Assembly: GCF_001280015.1 (NCBI RefSeq)
Contig: NZ_LGDV01000211.1
Coordinates: forward strand, 1-49,413
Source of the DNA: Streptomyces sp. MMG1121
Lineage (GTDB): Bacteria; Actinomycetota; Actinomycetes; Streptomycetales; Streptomycetaceae
Reading direction: 5' to 3'
DNA length: 49,413 bases
In this document: piece by piece, positions 7,976 through 16,736 of the stretch
How positions within the stretch are numbered: position 1 is the first letter of the stretch
Layout of the letters: each line of letters starts with the position of its first letter
Position numbers and translations under genes: made by a program
The notes under the pieces: generated by a model
Told to the model about the DNA's origin: nothing
The model's database searches: none
What the model saw: only the letters and a program-made list of their open reading frames with translations

Positions 7976-9649
7976 TCAGCCGGCCAGGCTGTCCGACAGT
8001 TCCCTCTCCTCGGTCTTCACCTCGGGTGCGGCGGCTTCACGGCGTGGCAGCAGGACGGCCACGAGAACCGTGCCGATGCCGAGGATCACCGCGCCGACCA
8101 GGCTGGTGTGCGCGACGGCGGAGGAGAAGGAGGAGCCGACCGCGTCGGCCATCTGCCGTGCGCCGGCGGCGAGTTCGGCGGCCTGCTGCTTGAGCTGCGC
8201 GGCCTGGTGCGGGTCCGAGGCCTTGGCCGCCTGCGCGGCCAGTGCGTGCGCCTTGTCGCCGATGCCCTGGGCGACCGCGTAGCCGGCGCCGACCGAGTCC
8301 TGTGCCGTGTCCAGGGCGCTCGCCGGGAGCTTGCTGCCTGCCGTGGCGTCGCTCAGGTGGTTGCCGTACGACGTCGCGAGCAGCGAGCCGAGGATCGCGA
8401 TGCCGAGCGAGCCGCCCAGCTCCAGCGAGGTGTCGTTGACCGCGCCGCCGACGCCGAGTTCGGACTCCGGGAAGGCGCCCATGATGGCGTCGGTGCAGGG
8501 CGACAGGGCGAGGCCGATGGCGAGGCCCAGGATGATCAGGGGGGCGATGAAGTCGTTGTACGTCGAGGCCGCGTCCACCCGCGTCAGCAGGGCGAGGGCG
8601 GTGGTGCCGCCGACCATGCCCGCGCTGACCGTCCACTTCATGCCGACGCGCGGGGTGAGCCAGCCGGTCAGGGCCGAGCCGACGAAGACCGCACCGGCCA
8701 GCGGCAGCATCCGTACACCGGTCTCCAGGGCGTCGTAGCCGAGGACGAACTGGAGGTGCTGGGTGAGGTAGTAGAAGGCGCCGAAGACGGCGAGGAAGAA
8801 CAGGGCGACGGCGAGGTTGGAGCCCGCGAAGCGGCGGCCGGTGAAGCGGCGCACGTCGAGGATCGGACGGGGGTGGCGCAGCTCCCAGAGGATGAACGCC
8901 GCCAGGCCGGCGCCGGCGACGACCGCGGCCGTGATCGCCTTCGCGTTCCAGCCGAAGTGCGGGCCCTCGATGATCATGTAGACGAGCGAGCCGGTCCAGA
9001 TCACGGAGAGCAGGCCGCCGACGTAGTCGATGCGGTCCTGGTGGCCGGCCTTGGACGGCGGGATGAGGACGAGGGCGCCGACGATCGCCACGGCCGCGAT
9101 GGGCACGTTGATCAGGAAGGTGGAGGACCAGCCGTGGTCGCGCAGCAGCGCGCCCGCGACGACCGGTCCGGCGGCGATGGCGAGGCCGGCGGTGGCGGTC
9201 CACAGCACGATCGCCTTGGCGCGTTCGGCACGCGGGAAGGTCGCGGCGAGCAGGGAGAGCGTGGCGGGCATGATCAGCGCCGCGCCGACGCCCATCACGG
9301 CGCGGGCCGCGATGACGGTCGTCGAGCTGTCGGCGAGATACCCGAAGACGGCACCGCCGCCGAACACGACGAGGCCGAGGACGAGCGCCCCGCGCCGGCT
9401 GTACTTGTCGCCGATCGCGCCGAGCAGGAGCATCAGCGCGGCGTACGGGACGGTGTAGCCGTCGATCACCCACTGCAGGTCGGCGCTGGAGAGCCCGAGG
9501 TCCTTCGTCATGTCGGGCGCCGCGACCGTGAGGGCGGTGTTGGCCATCACGATGATCAGCAGGCTCAGGCAGAGCACCAGCAGTGCCCACCAGCGCCGGG
9601 CGTACGGGCGCTCCATCTTCTCGACCGGTTCGGTCATGACGAGTCGCAT
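7976..9649 (-). CDS. DHA2-type MFS multidrug exporter (EmrB/QacA family)
   Basis: This 557-residue membrane protein has roughly 14 predicted transmembrane helices. Family features include the first-helix region ending NTALTVAAPDM, LQWVIDGYTV, the helix 2-3 loop GAIGDKYSRRG, and GPVVAGALL in helix 5 (antiporter motif C region). It should export lipophilic cations or antibiotics using the proton gradient. ATG 9649 has GGAAGG about 11 nt upstream; ATG 9637 is an alternative. A long loop near the C-terminus (AAQAAKASDPHQAAQLKQQA) is rich in Ala and Gln. The divergent TetR and the three operators at 9702-9764 make it a drug- or ligand-inducible exporter; the substrate cannot be told from sequence. 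Confidence 0.9.
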   Translation of the reverse strand: MRLVMTEPVEKMERPYARRWWALLVLCLSLLIIVMANTALTVAAPDMTKDLGLSSADLQWVIDGYTVPYAALMLLLGAIGDKYSRRGALVLGLVVFGGGAVFGYLADSSTTVIAARAVMGVGAALIMPATLSLLAATFPRAERAKAIVLWTATAGLAIAAGPVVAGALLRDHGWSSTFLINVPIAAVAIVGALVLIPPSKAGHQDRIDYVGGLLSVIWTGSLVYMIIEGPHFGWNAKAITAAVVAGAGLAAFILWELRHPRPILDVRRFTGRRFAGSNLAVALFFLAVFGAFYYLTQHLQFVLGYDALETGVRMLPLAGAVFVGSALTGWLTPRVGMKWTVSAGMVGGTTALALLTRVDAASTYNDFIAPLIILGLAIGLALSPCTDAIMGAFPESELGVGGAVNDTSLELGGSLGIAILGSLLATSYGNHLSDATAGSKLPASALDTAQDSVGAGYAVAQGIGDKAHALAAQAAKASDPHQAAQLKQQAAELAAGARQMADAVGSSFSSAVAHTSLVGAVILGIGTVLVAVLLPRREAAAPEVKTEERELSDSLAG

Positions 9650-9701
9650 GGCAGGGGTCGCCTTCCTCGGATCGCGACGGTACGTGCGGAACGGTGCGGA
9701 C

Positions 9702-9764
9702 TTGCACAGCGAAGTGCAATTGCACAACCATGTGCAATGTACGCCGCTGCACAACACTGTGCAA
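9702..9764. promoter_or_regulatory. Three copies of an 18-bp TetR operator
   Basis: The copies fit the consensus TTGCACA-N4-TGTGCAA. Site 1 (9702-9719) has one mismatch, site 2 (9720-9737) is perfect, and site 3 (9747-9764) has one mismatch. Sites 1 and 2 abut, and site 3 is 9 bp further on, so the centres are 18 and 27 bp apart. They fill the divergent region between the MFS gene and tetR, ending 20 bp before the tetR start. Confidence 0.8.
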
Positions 9765-9784
9765 GTCGAGGAGGAGCGTGCAGA

Positions 9785-10405
9785 ATGACTGCCATGACCA
9801 CGGGTAACAGCCGCGCCGACGCCAACCGGCGCCGCATCCTCGACGTCGCCCTCGCTGAGCTCCTGCGCGATCCCGACGCCTCCATGGACCAGATCGCGCG
9901 CGCCGCGGGTGTCGTACGACGGACGGTGTACGGCCACTTCCCCAGCCGCGAGGCGCTGATCAGCACGCTCGTCGACGAGGCCGTCCAGACGCTGGCGGAC
10001 GCGGACGCGGGAGCCCGCGAGGGGGTCACGGACCCGGCGGAGGCGGTGGCCCGCTCGGTGCTCGCGATCTGGGAGATCGCCGACCGCTACCGCCTGCTGG
10101 TCGCCCTGGCCCAGCGCACGGTCACCGTGCAGGGCATCCGCGAGCGCCTCGCGCCGCTGCGCGAGAGCAAGGTCCGGGTGCTCCGGCAGGGCCTGGACGA
10201 GGGCACGTTCCGCTCACCCCTGCCGGCCCCGGCGCTGGCGTACGTGCACGAGCAGCTGTTGTTCGCGGTGATGGAGGCGGTGAACGACGGCCTCCTGACA
10301 GCGGCGGAGGCGGGCCGCTCCGCCACGGTCACGGTCCTGACCGCTGCGGGCATGCCCGCCCCGACGGCCACCGCGCTGGTGGCCGAGGTGAGTGGAAGGC
10401 CGTAG
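9785..10405 (+). CDS. TetR-family repressor of the adjacent MFS exporter
   Basis: The 206-residue protein has a TetR helix-turn-helix in residues of about 16-62: RRRILDVALAELL, then MDQIARAAGVVRRTVYGHFP. A variable ligand-binding domain follows. ATG 9785 has GAGGAG about 8 nt upstream; an in-frame ATG at 9794 is the other choice. It is divergent from the MFS gene with three 18-bp dyads between them. I infer that it represses both genes and is released by a substrate of the pump. Confidence 0.88.
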   Translation: MTAMTTGNSRADANRRRILDVALAELLRDPDASMDQIARAAGVVRRTVYGHFPSREALISTLVDEAVQTLADADAGAREGVTDPAEAVARSVLAIWEIADRYRLLVALAQRTVTVQGIRERLAPLRESKVRVLRQGLDEGTFRSPLPAPALAYVHEQLLFAVMEAVNDGLLTAAEAGRSATVTVLTAAGMPAPTATALVAEVSGRP

Positions 10406-10411
10406 CGGATG

Positions 10412-10452
10412 CCGGATGCCCGGCCCGGGTTCAGGCCGGGCCGGACATCCGG
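10412..10452. terminator. Two-part stem-loop between convergent tetR and dctA
   Basis: The outer arms CCGGATG (10412-10418) and CATCCGG (10446-10452) enclose an inner stem CCCGGCC/GGCCGGG (10419-10425, 10434-10440) with an 8-nt loop. It lies between the tetR stop (10405) and the dctA stop (10468), so it can terminate both transcripts. Confidence 0.65.
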
Positions 10453-10467
10453 AGTTCTCGGAGTGGC

Positions 10468-11847
10468 TCAGGCCTTGGCCAGCTCCTCTTCCCTCTGCTC
10501 CGCAACGTCGGTGACCGTTACCCGCCCCTCGTCCATCAGCGTCGTCTCGTCGAACGGCAGCTCCCCGGCGAGCACCCGCCGCACCCGCTCCTGGTCGATC
10601 TCCTTCGTCCACGTGCCCACCAGCACGGTGGCCACCGCGTTGCCCGCGAAGTTGGTCAGCGCGCGCGCCTCGCTCATGAAGCGGTCGATGCCGACGATCA
10701 GCCCGACCCCGTCGACCAGCGCGGGCTTGTGCGACTGGAGGCCGCCGGCCAGGGTCGCGAGACCGGCGCCGCTGACGCCCGCCGCGCCCTTGGAGGCCAG
10801 CAGCAGGAAGAGCAGCAGCGGAATCTGCTCGCCGATCGACATCGGCGTACCGAGCGCGTCCGCGATGTACAGCGACGCCATGGTCATGTAGATCATCGTG
10901 CCGTCGAGGTTGAAGGAGTACCCGGTCGGCACGGTGATGCCGACGACCGGCCTGCTGACGCCCAGGTGCTCCATCTTCGCGATCAGCCGCGGCAGCGCGG
11001 ACTCGGAGGAGGAGGTGGACAGGATCAGCAGGAACTCGCGCGCGAGGTACTTGAGGAACGAGAGGACGTTCACCCCGGCGACGATCCGCAGCAGCGCCCC
11101 GAGCGCGATGAAGACGAAGAGGAAGCAGGTGATGTAGAAGCCGAGCATGAGCACGGCGAGGCTCTTGAGCGCGTCGATGCCGGCGGAACCCGTGACCGCG
11201 GCGATGGCGCCGAAGGCACCCACGGGCGCGAGCCACATGATCATCGCCAGGATGCGGAAGACGAGCCGCTGGACGTGCTCGATGCCGCGCAGCACCGGCT
11301 GCCCGACCGGGCCCATGGCCTGGAGCGCGAACCCGGTGAGCAGGGCCACCAGCAGCGTCTGGAGGACCTCGTCCCCGGTGAAGGCGGAGACCAGCGTGGT
11401 CGGGATGATCGACAGGACGAAGTCGACGGGCCCCAGCGCCTTGCCGTCCACCTGGGCGTGACCGGTCTGCTTGATCGCCTCGGTCAGGTGCAGGCCGTCA
11501 CCCGGGTGGAGCACATTGCCGACGACGAGGCCGATGGCGAGCGCGACCAGCGACATCACCAGGAAGTAGCCGAGGGCGATACCGCCCACGGCGCCGACCT
11601 TGGCGGCCTTGCGCACGGACCCGATGCCGAGCACGATCGTGCAGAAGATGATCGGCGAGATCATCATCTTGACCAGGTTGACGAAGCCGGTTCCGAGCGG
11701 TTTCAGCTCGACCGCGGCATCGGGCCGGATGAGCCCCACGGCGATGCCGAGCGCGACCGCCGCGATGACCGCGATGTACAGGTAGTGGGTCCGGTCCCGT
11801 TTCGCACGGGGTGCGGCAGGTGCCGTATCGGGGGTGCTGGCGGCCAC
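10468..11847 (-). CDS. dctA: C4-dicarboxylate/proton (or sodium) symporter
   Basis: The 459-residue DAACS-family membrane protein is related to E. coli DctA and GltP. Visible signatures are KMMISPIIFCTIVLGIGSV early, the serine-rich loop STSSSESALPRLI, PTGYSFNLDGTMIYM, and the C-terminal VDRFMSEARALTNFAGNAVAT-type region read here as GIDRFMSEARALTNFAGNA. It takes up succinate, fumarate or malate. The GTG start at 11847 has AAGGAGG 6 nt upstream. The divergent CitA/CitB-type two-component system is the usual control for such a gene. The N-terminal 20 residues are Ala/Pro-rich and probably disordered. Confidence 0.92.
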   Translation of the reverse strand: MAASTPDTAPAAPRAKRDRTHYLYIAVIAAVALGIAVGLIRPDAAVELKPLGTGFVNLVKMMISPIIFCTIVLGIGSVRKAAKVGAVGGIALGYFLVMSLVALAIGLVVGNVLHPGDGLHLTEAIKQTGHAQVDGKALGPVDFVLSIIPTTLVSAFTGDEVLQTLLVALLTGFALQAMGPVGQPVLRGIEHVQRLVFRILAMIMWLAPVGAFGAIAAVTGSAGIDALKSLAVLMLGFYITCFLFVFIALGALLRIVAGVNVLSFLKYLAREFLLILSTSSSESALPRLIAKMEHLGVSRPVVGITVPTGYSFNLDGTMIYMTMASLYIADALGTPMSIGEQIPLLLFLLLASKGAAGVSGAGLATLAGGLQSHKPALVDGVGLIVGIDRFMSEARALTNFAGNAVATVLVGTWTKEIDQERVRRVLAGELPFDETTLMDEGRVTVTDVAEQREEELAKA

Positions 11848-11929
11848 GGCTGCCCTCCTTGACGTCTTCGTCGGCATCACCGGCGTGCGGCTCACGTCCG
11901 GGCGTTGTGGGGGATGCCGTGACTATCTC

Positions 11930-11946
11930 CCGCCCTGTGAGGGCGG
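11930..11946. promoter_or_regulatory. Inverted repeat in the dctA/sensor-kinase divergent region
   Basis: CCGCCCT and AGGGCGG flank a 3-nt GTG centre, giving a perfect 7-3-7 dyad. It lies about 83 bp upstream of the dctA start and 53 bp upstream of the kinase start, a suitable place for the response regulator or as a leader hairpin. Function is inferred from position only. Confidence 0.35.
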
Positions 11947-11998
11947 TCACCCTTCCGTTCATTTAGTTCACGCTTAACCGGAGGGGCACACTGCTGAC

Positions 11999-13687
11999 AT
12001 GCGCGTCCCCCGCCTCCCCCGTCCCCGCAGCCTGGCGGGCCAGCTGTTCGCCATGCAGGCCGTGCTGATCGCGCTGGTCGTGGCCGGGTACGCGCTGTTC
12101 ACCTACGTCAGCGACCGGCGGCAGGCCGAGGACGCCGCGGTCCGCCAGGTCACCGCGGTGGCCCGGTCGATCGCGGACGCCCCCTCGGTCCGCTCGGCGA
12201 TCCACACCTCCGACCCCTCGGCCGAGCTGGAGCCGTACGCCCTCCAGGTCACCCGGGACGCGGACGTCGACTTCGTCACGATCATGAACACGGACGGCAT
12301 CCGCTGGACCCACCCCGACCCGACGCAGATCGGCAAACGCTTCCTCGGCCGTATCGGCCCCGCCGTGCACGGCCACACCTTCACCGAGACCTACACCGGC
12401 ACCCTCGGCCCCTCCGTCCGCGCGGTGACCCCGGTCGAGGCCGACGGCCGGGTGATCGGCCTGGTCAGCGCCGGTATCAAGGTGGAGGAGATCAGCGCCC
12501 GGGTCCGGGGCCAGGTCACGGCCCTGCTGGGCGTGGCCGGCGGGACGCTGCTGCTGGGCGCGGTCGGCACGTACGTCGCCAACGCCCGGCTGCGCCGCCA
12601 CACCCACGGCATGAACGCCACCGAGCTGAGCCGGATGCACGACTACCACCAGGCGGCGCTGCACGCGGTCCGCGAGGGCCTGCTGATGCTGGACGGCCAG
12701 TACAGGGTGGCGCTGATCAACGACGGCGGGCGGGAGCTGCTGGGCGTCGGCACCGGCTCCGGTGCCGACGTGATCGGGTGCTCGGTGGCGGAACTGGGTC
12801 TGCCCGCCCCGCTGACGGGCGCACTGCTGTCCTCGCAGCCCCGGGTGGACGAGGTGCATCTGACGGCGGCCCGGGTGCTGGTGGTGAACACCTCCCCGGT
12901 GTCCGGCGGCGAGCACCGCGGCACGGTCGTCACCTTGCGCGACGTCACCGAACTCCAGTCCCTGATGGGCGAGTTGGACTCCGAGCGGGGCTTCACCCAG
13001 GCGCTGCGCTCGCAGGCGCACGAGGCGGCCAACCGGCTGCACACGATGGTGTCGCTGATCGAGCTGGGCCGGGCCGAGGAGGCGGTGTCCTTCGCCACGG
13101 CGGAGCTGGAGCTGGCGCAGGCGCTGACCGACCGGGTGGTGGCGGCCGTCGGCGAACCGGTGCTGGCGGCCCTGCTGCTCGGCAAGACGGCCCAGGCCCA
13201 CGAGCGGGGCGTGGAGCTGGTGGTGTCCCCGGACAGCCGCCTGGACGACGGTCTGCTGCCGCGGGAGCTGTCCTCACGTGACCTCGTCACCATCCTCGGC
13301 AACCTGATCGACAACGCGGTGGACGCGGCGCAGGGCAGCGGCGGGGCACGGGTGACGGTGACGGCGTACGCCTCGGACAGCGAGGTGGTGCTGCGGGTGA
13401 CCGACACCGGCCCCGGTGTCGACCCCGCCCATGCCGACCTGGTATTCCAACGGGGGTTCAGCACGAAGCCGGCCGGGCCCGGCGGGCGGGGGCTCGGTCT
13501 GGCCCTGGCCCGACAGGCGGTGGCCCGCCACGAGGGCACGCTGACGGTGGCGGAGTCCGACGAGAACGGCGAGGGCGGAGCGGTGTTCGAGGTACGACTG
13601 CCGACGCGCACGGCTTCTGCGGGGCCGGGAGGCGGGGCGAAGGATCTGGGAAGCGGCCCCACGGTGCCAGGAGGCGGCGCGAGATGA
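11999..13687 (+). CDS. CitA/DcuS-type sensor histidine kinase
   Basis: The 562-residue protein starts with a transmembrane helix (about 15-38) and an extracytoplasmic sensor domain of the PASTA-unrelated Cache/CitA fold (about 40-175) with DFVTIMNTDGIRWTHPDP, a carboxylate-sensor signature. A second helix (about 180-200), a cytoplasmic PAS domain (about 220-320) and the kinase core follow. The phospho-acceptor is probably His341 in SQAHEAANRLH; the N-box is NLIDNAVDA (Asn439) and the G-boxes are DTGPGVD and GGRGLGLAL. It should sense C4-dicarboxylate or citrate and control dctA. The stop overlaps the response regulator start (ATGA). Confidence 0.92.
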   Translation: MRVPRLPRPRSLAGQLFAMQAVLIALVVAGYALFTYVSDRRQAEDAAVRQVTAVARSIADAPSVRSAIHTSDPSAELEPYALQVTRDADVDFVTIMNTDGIRWTHPDPTQIGKRFLGRIGPAVHGHTFTETYTGTLGPSVRAVTPVEADGRVIGLVSAGIKVEEISARVRGQVTALLGVAGGTLLLGAVGTYVANARLRRHTHGMNATELSRMHDYHQAALHAVREGLLMLDGQYRVALINDGGRELLGVGTGSGADVIGCSVAELGLPAPLTGALLSSQPRVDEVHLTAARVLVVNTSPVSGGEHRGTVVTLRDVTELQSLMGELDSERGFTQALRSQAHEAANRLHTMVSLIELGRAEEAVSFATAELELAQALTDRVVAAVGEPVLAALLLGKTAQAHERGVELVVSPDSRLDDGLLPRELSSRDLVTILGNLIDNAVDAAQGSGGARVTVTAYASDSEVVLRVTDTGPGVDPAHADLVFQRGFSTKPAGPGGRGLGLALARQAVARHEGTLTVAESDENGEGGAVFEVRLPTRTASAGPGGGAKDLGSGPTVPGGGAR

Positions 13688-14373
13688 CGGACGCACCGGT
13701 GATCAGGGTGCTGGTGGTCGAGGACGACCCGGTGGCCGCCGACGCGCATGTGATGTACGTCGGCCGGGTGCCGGGGTTCGTCGCGGTCGGCAAGGCGCAC
13801 ACGGGCGCGGAGGCGCGCCGCTTCCTGGACCGCACCCCCGTGGACCTGCTCCTGCTCGATCTGCATCTGCCCGATGTGCACGGCCTGCAGTTCGCCCGCT
13901 CCCTGCGCGCGGCCGGCCATCACGCGGACGTCATAGCGGTCACCTCGGCCCGGGATCTGGCGGTCGTCCGCGAGGGCGTCTCCCTCGGCGTCGTCCAGTA
14001 CGTGTTGAAGCCCTTCACCTTCGCCACGCTCCGCGACCGCCTGGTCCGCTACGCCGAGTTCCACGCGGCGGCCGGCGAGGCGAGCGGACAGGACGAGGTC
14101 GACCGCGCCCTGGCGACCCTCCGTGCGCCGTCGCCCGCGGCGCTGCCGAAGGGGCTGAGTGCGCCCACGCTGGAGCGGGTGACCGGAGCGCTGCGCAACG
14201 CCCCCGGGGGCCTGACCGCGGCCGGCGTGGCCGAGGCCGTCGGCATCTCCCGCATCACGGCCCGCCGTTACCTGGAACACCTGGTGGAAGCGGGCCGCGC
14301 GGCCCGCAGCCCGCAGTACGGGCAGGTGGGGCGGCCGGAGCTGGTGTACCGGTGGGTGCCGCAGGGCAGATGA
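13684..14373 (+). CDS. CitB/DcuR-type response regulator
   Basis: The 229-residue protein has a receiver domain (about 6-125) with VEDDP, phospho-acceptor Asp59 in LLLLDLHLPD, and the conserved Lys in VLKPF. A C-terminal winged helix follows with GISRITARRYLEHLVEAG, as in the CitB family. It is translationally coupled to the kinase by a 4-bp overlap. It probably activates the divergent dctA when dicarboxylates are present outside the cell. Confidence 0.92.
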   Translation: MTDAPVIRVLVVEDDPVAADAHVMYVGRVPGFVAVGKAHTGAEARRFLDRTPVDLLLLDLHLPDVHGLQFARSLRAAGHHADVIAVTSARDLAVVREGVSLGVVQYVLKPFTFATLRDRLVRYAEFHAAAGEASGQDEVDRALATLRAPSPAALPKGLSAPTLERVTGALRNAPGGLTAAGVAEAVGISRITARRYLEHLVEAGRAARSPQYGQVGRPELVYRWVPQGR

Positions 14374-14424
14374 GCACGCGGGACACCGGGGCACGGCTCC
14401 GTACGCCAATCCCGCGCACATCCA

Positions 14425-14454
14425 TTGACCTGACTAGACCATTCCTCTTACGTT
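14425..14454 (+). promoter_or_regulatory. Promoter of the sugar ABC importer operon
   Basis: TTGACC (14425-14430), an 18-bp spacer and TACGTT (14449-14454) precede the binding-protein start by about 53 nt. The spacer contains CTAGACCA (14434-14441), identical to one half of the DasR operator core, but the other half is degraded. A GntR or LacI regulator may act here. Confidence 0.5.
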
Positions 14455-14507
14455 CACGGCAGCCATCTCCGCGCCACAACGAAGTGAGCATGTAGGAGGT
14501 AGTGCCC

Positions 14508-15869
14508 GTGCGCCCCACCGCCGCCGCCCTCGTCGCCCTCACCCTCGCCGCAGCGACCCTCACCGCCTGCGGCAACGGCTCCGGAAGCAGCCCGAACACA
14601 CTCAGGGTGTCCTACAAGCAGTCGACGGACAATTCCGTGAAGGTGATGGACACCTTTCTCGCGGGGATCAAGAAGGAGTTCGAGAAGAAGTACCCGGGCA
14701 AGAAGGTCCAGTTCGTGCCGATCAAGGCACCGGACTCCGACTACTACACCAGGGTCCAGCAGATGATGCGCTCGCCACGGACCGCGCCGGACCTGGTCTA
14801 CGAGGACACCTTCCTCATCAACTCCGACGCCACCAGCGGGTACTTGAAGCCCCTCGACCCCTATCTCGCCAACTGGCCGGACTGGCAGCAGTTCCTCGAC
14901 AACGCCAAGGCGTCGGCGCGGGGTGAGGACGGGAAGACGTACGGCGTGCCGGACGGGACCGACACCCGGGGGCTGTGGTTCGACAAGCGGGTGTTCCAGA
15001 AGGCCGGGTTGCCGCTGAACTGGCAGCCCAGGACCTGGGACGACGTCCTCGCCGCCGCCCGGACCATCAAGCAGAAGGTCCCCGGCGTGGTCCCGCTCAA
15101 CGTCTACACCGGCAAACCGGCCGGTGAACGGGCCACCATGCAGGGCATGGAGATGCTGCTCTACGGCACCGGCGACGGAAAGTCCGATCCCCTGTACGAC
15201 AGCGGCAGCAAGAAGTGGATCGCGGGGAGCCAGGGGTTCACGGACTCGCTGAAGTTCGTCGAGAGCGCCTACAAGGAGAAGCTCGGGCCCGACGTCTCCG
15301 ACGCCCTCGACCCCAACTACTACACCACCGTCGTCGGCGAGCTGCTCCCCCAGGGCAAACTCGGCATCGACCTCGACGGCTCCTGGCTGCCGCAGAACTG
15401 GCTGCCGGGCAGTGGCCGTGACTGGCCCGGCTGGTCCAAGCAGCTCGGCCTCGCGTACATGCCGACCGAGCACGGGCAGGCACCCGGCAAGGTGAGCATG
15501 TCCGGCGGGTGGACGTGGGCCGTCCCGGCCAAGGCCGCCCACGCCGACCTCGCCTTCGACTTCATCAAGACGATGCAGACGGAGGCCAACGCCAAGAAGT
15601 GGTACATCGCCAACTCCGGCATCTCGGTCCGCAAGGACGTCGCCGCCGACCCGTCGTACGCCACGGCCCAGCCCGGCATCAAGTTCTTCACCGACCTGGT
15701 GTCCGCCACCCACTACCGGCCGGCGTATCCGGCGTACCCGAAGGTGTCGACAGCCATCCAGGAGGCGATGGAGAGCGTGACCACCGGTGACTCCTCCGCG
15801 CAGAAGGCCGCGAGTACGTACGACTCGACGCTGAAGGACGTCACCGGCGGCCAAGTGGTCCAGAAGTGA
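14508..15869 (+). CDS. Sugar ABC importer, substrate-binding lipoprotein
   Basis: The 453-residue protein has a lipoprotein signal peptide ending LTAC, so the mature N-terminus is Cys21. The rest is a family-1 extracellular solute-binding protein of the maltose/oligosaccharide type (KEFEKKYPGKKVQFVPI, PDLVYEDTF, KKWYIANSGISVRKD). GTG 14508 is chosen because AGGAGG (14494-14499) lies 8 nt upstream; GTG 14502 is too close. It delivers sugar to the two permeases that follow. No ATPase gene is present, so a shared ATPase such as MsiK must energise the system. The substrate cannot be told. Confidence 0.9.
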   Translation: MRPTAAALVALTLAAATLTACGNGSGSSPNTLRVSYKQSTDNSVKVMDTFLAGIKKEFEKKYPGKKVQFVPIKAPDSDYYTRVQQMMRSPRTAPDLVYEDTFLINSDATSGYLKPLDPYLANWPDWQQFLDNAKASARGEDGKTYGVPDGTDTRGLWFDKRVFQKAGLPLNWQPRTWDDVLAAARTIKQKVPGVVPLNVYTGKPAGERATMQGMEMLLYGTGDGKSDPLYDSGSKKWIAGSQGFTDSLKFVESAYKEKLGPDVSDALDPNYYTTVVGELLPQGKLGIDLDGSWLPQNWLPGSGRDWPGWSKQLGLAYMPTEHGQAPGKVSMSGGWTWAVPAKAAHADLAFDFIKTMQTEANAKKWYIANSGISVRKDVAADPSYATAQPGIKFFTDLVSATHYRPAYPAYPKVSTAIQEAMESVTTGDSSAQKAASTYDSTLKDVTGGQVVQK

Positions 15870-16729
15870 GGCTCCGGCGCCGGTTCACCCGGGCACTCCC
15901 CCTCACCCCCGCCGTCGTCCTCATCCTGCTCTTCCTCGCCGGGCCGATCGCGTACTGCGTCTACATCGCCTTCACCGACCTGCAGTTGACGGGGCAGGCC
16001 CACGCGTCGTTCGTCGGGTTCGCCAACTTCCGGCGGGCCTTCCACGACGACGCGTTCCTCAACGCCGTGTGGCTGACGCTGGTGTTCACCGTGCTGTCCG
16101 CGCTCGTCGGGCAGAACACCCTGGGGCTCGCGCTGGCCGCGCTGATGAAACGGGCGTCGAAGCCGGTGCGCACGATCACCGGCGGGGTCGTGGTGACGGC
16201 CTGGGTGCTGCCGGAGGTGGTCGCGGGCTTCCTGCTGTACGCCTTCTTCCGTCGCGAGGGGACGTTGAACGCCATCCTGGACTGGCTCCATCTCCCCCGC
16301 GAGAACTGGCTGTTCACCCTGCCGATCCTCGCGGTGTCCTTCGCGAACGTCTGGCGCGGTACGGCGTTCTCGATGCTCGTGTACTCGGCCGCTCTGGACG
16401 AGATCCCGGCCGAGATCACGGAGGCCGCCGAGGTCGACGGGGCCGGCGGATGGCGGCGGATGTGGCACATCACGCTGCCGATGATCCGCCGCTCGATCGC
16501 CACCAACCTGATGCTCAACACCCTGCAGACGCTCTCCGTCTTCGGACTGATCTGGGTGATGACCCGGGGCGGCCCCGGCAACAAGAGCCAGACCCTTCCG
16601 CTCTTCATGTACGAACAGGCCTTCCAGAACAGCATGATCGGGTACGGTACCGCGGTCGCCCTGCTCCTGCTGCTGGTCGGATCCCTGTTCTCCGTCGTCT
16701 ATCTGCGTCTGCTGCGCACGGAGGTGTGA
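15866..16729 (+). CDS. Sugar ABC importer permease 1 (MalF-like)
   Basis: The 287-residue inner-membrane protein has about six helices. The EAA loop, which contacts the ATPase, reads EITEAAEVDGAGGWRRMWHI. The GTG start overlaps the binding-protein stop (GTGA), so translation is coupled. It forms a heterodimer with the next gene product. Confidence 0.92.
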   Translation: MRLRRRFTRALPLTPAVVLILLFLAGPIAYCVYIAFTDLQLTGQAHASFVGFANFRRAFHDDAFLNAVWLTLVFTVLSALVGQNTLGLALAALMKRASKPVRTITGGVVVTAWVLPEVVAGFLLYAFFRREGTLNAILDWLHLPRENWLFTLPILAVSFANVWRGTAFSMLVYSAALDEIPAEITEAAEVDGAGGWRRMWHITLPMIRRSIATNLMLNTLQTLSVFGLIWVMTRGGPGNKSQTLPLFMYEQAFQNSMIGYGTAVALLLLLVGSLFSVVYLRLLRTEV

Positions 16730-16736
16730 CCCGGAC

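Noticed and set aside
7475..9784. A long plus-strand frame antisense to DUF2127 and the MFS gene
   Set aside because: Low-complexity composition; only the part from 9785 on is a real TetR gene.
14431..14443. A genuine DasR operator
   Set aside because: Only one half-site is intact and the spacing is one base short; kept only as a low-interest note.
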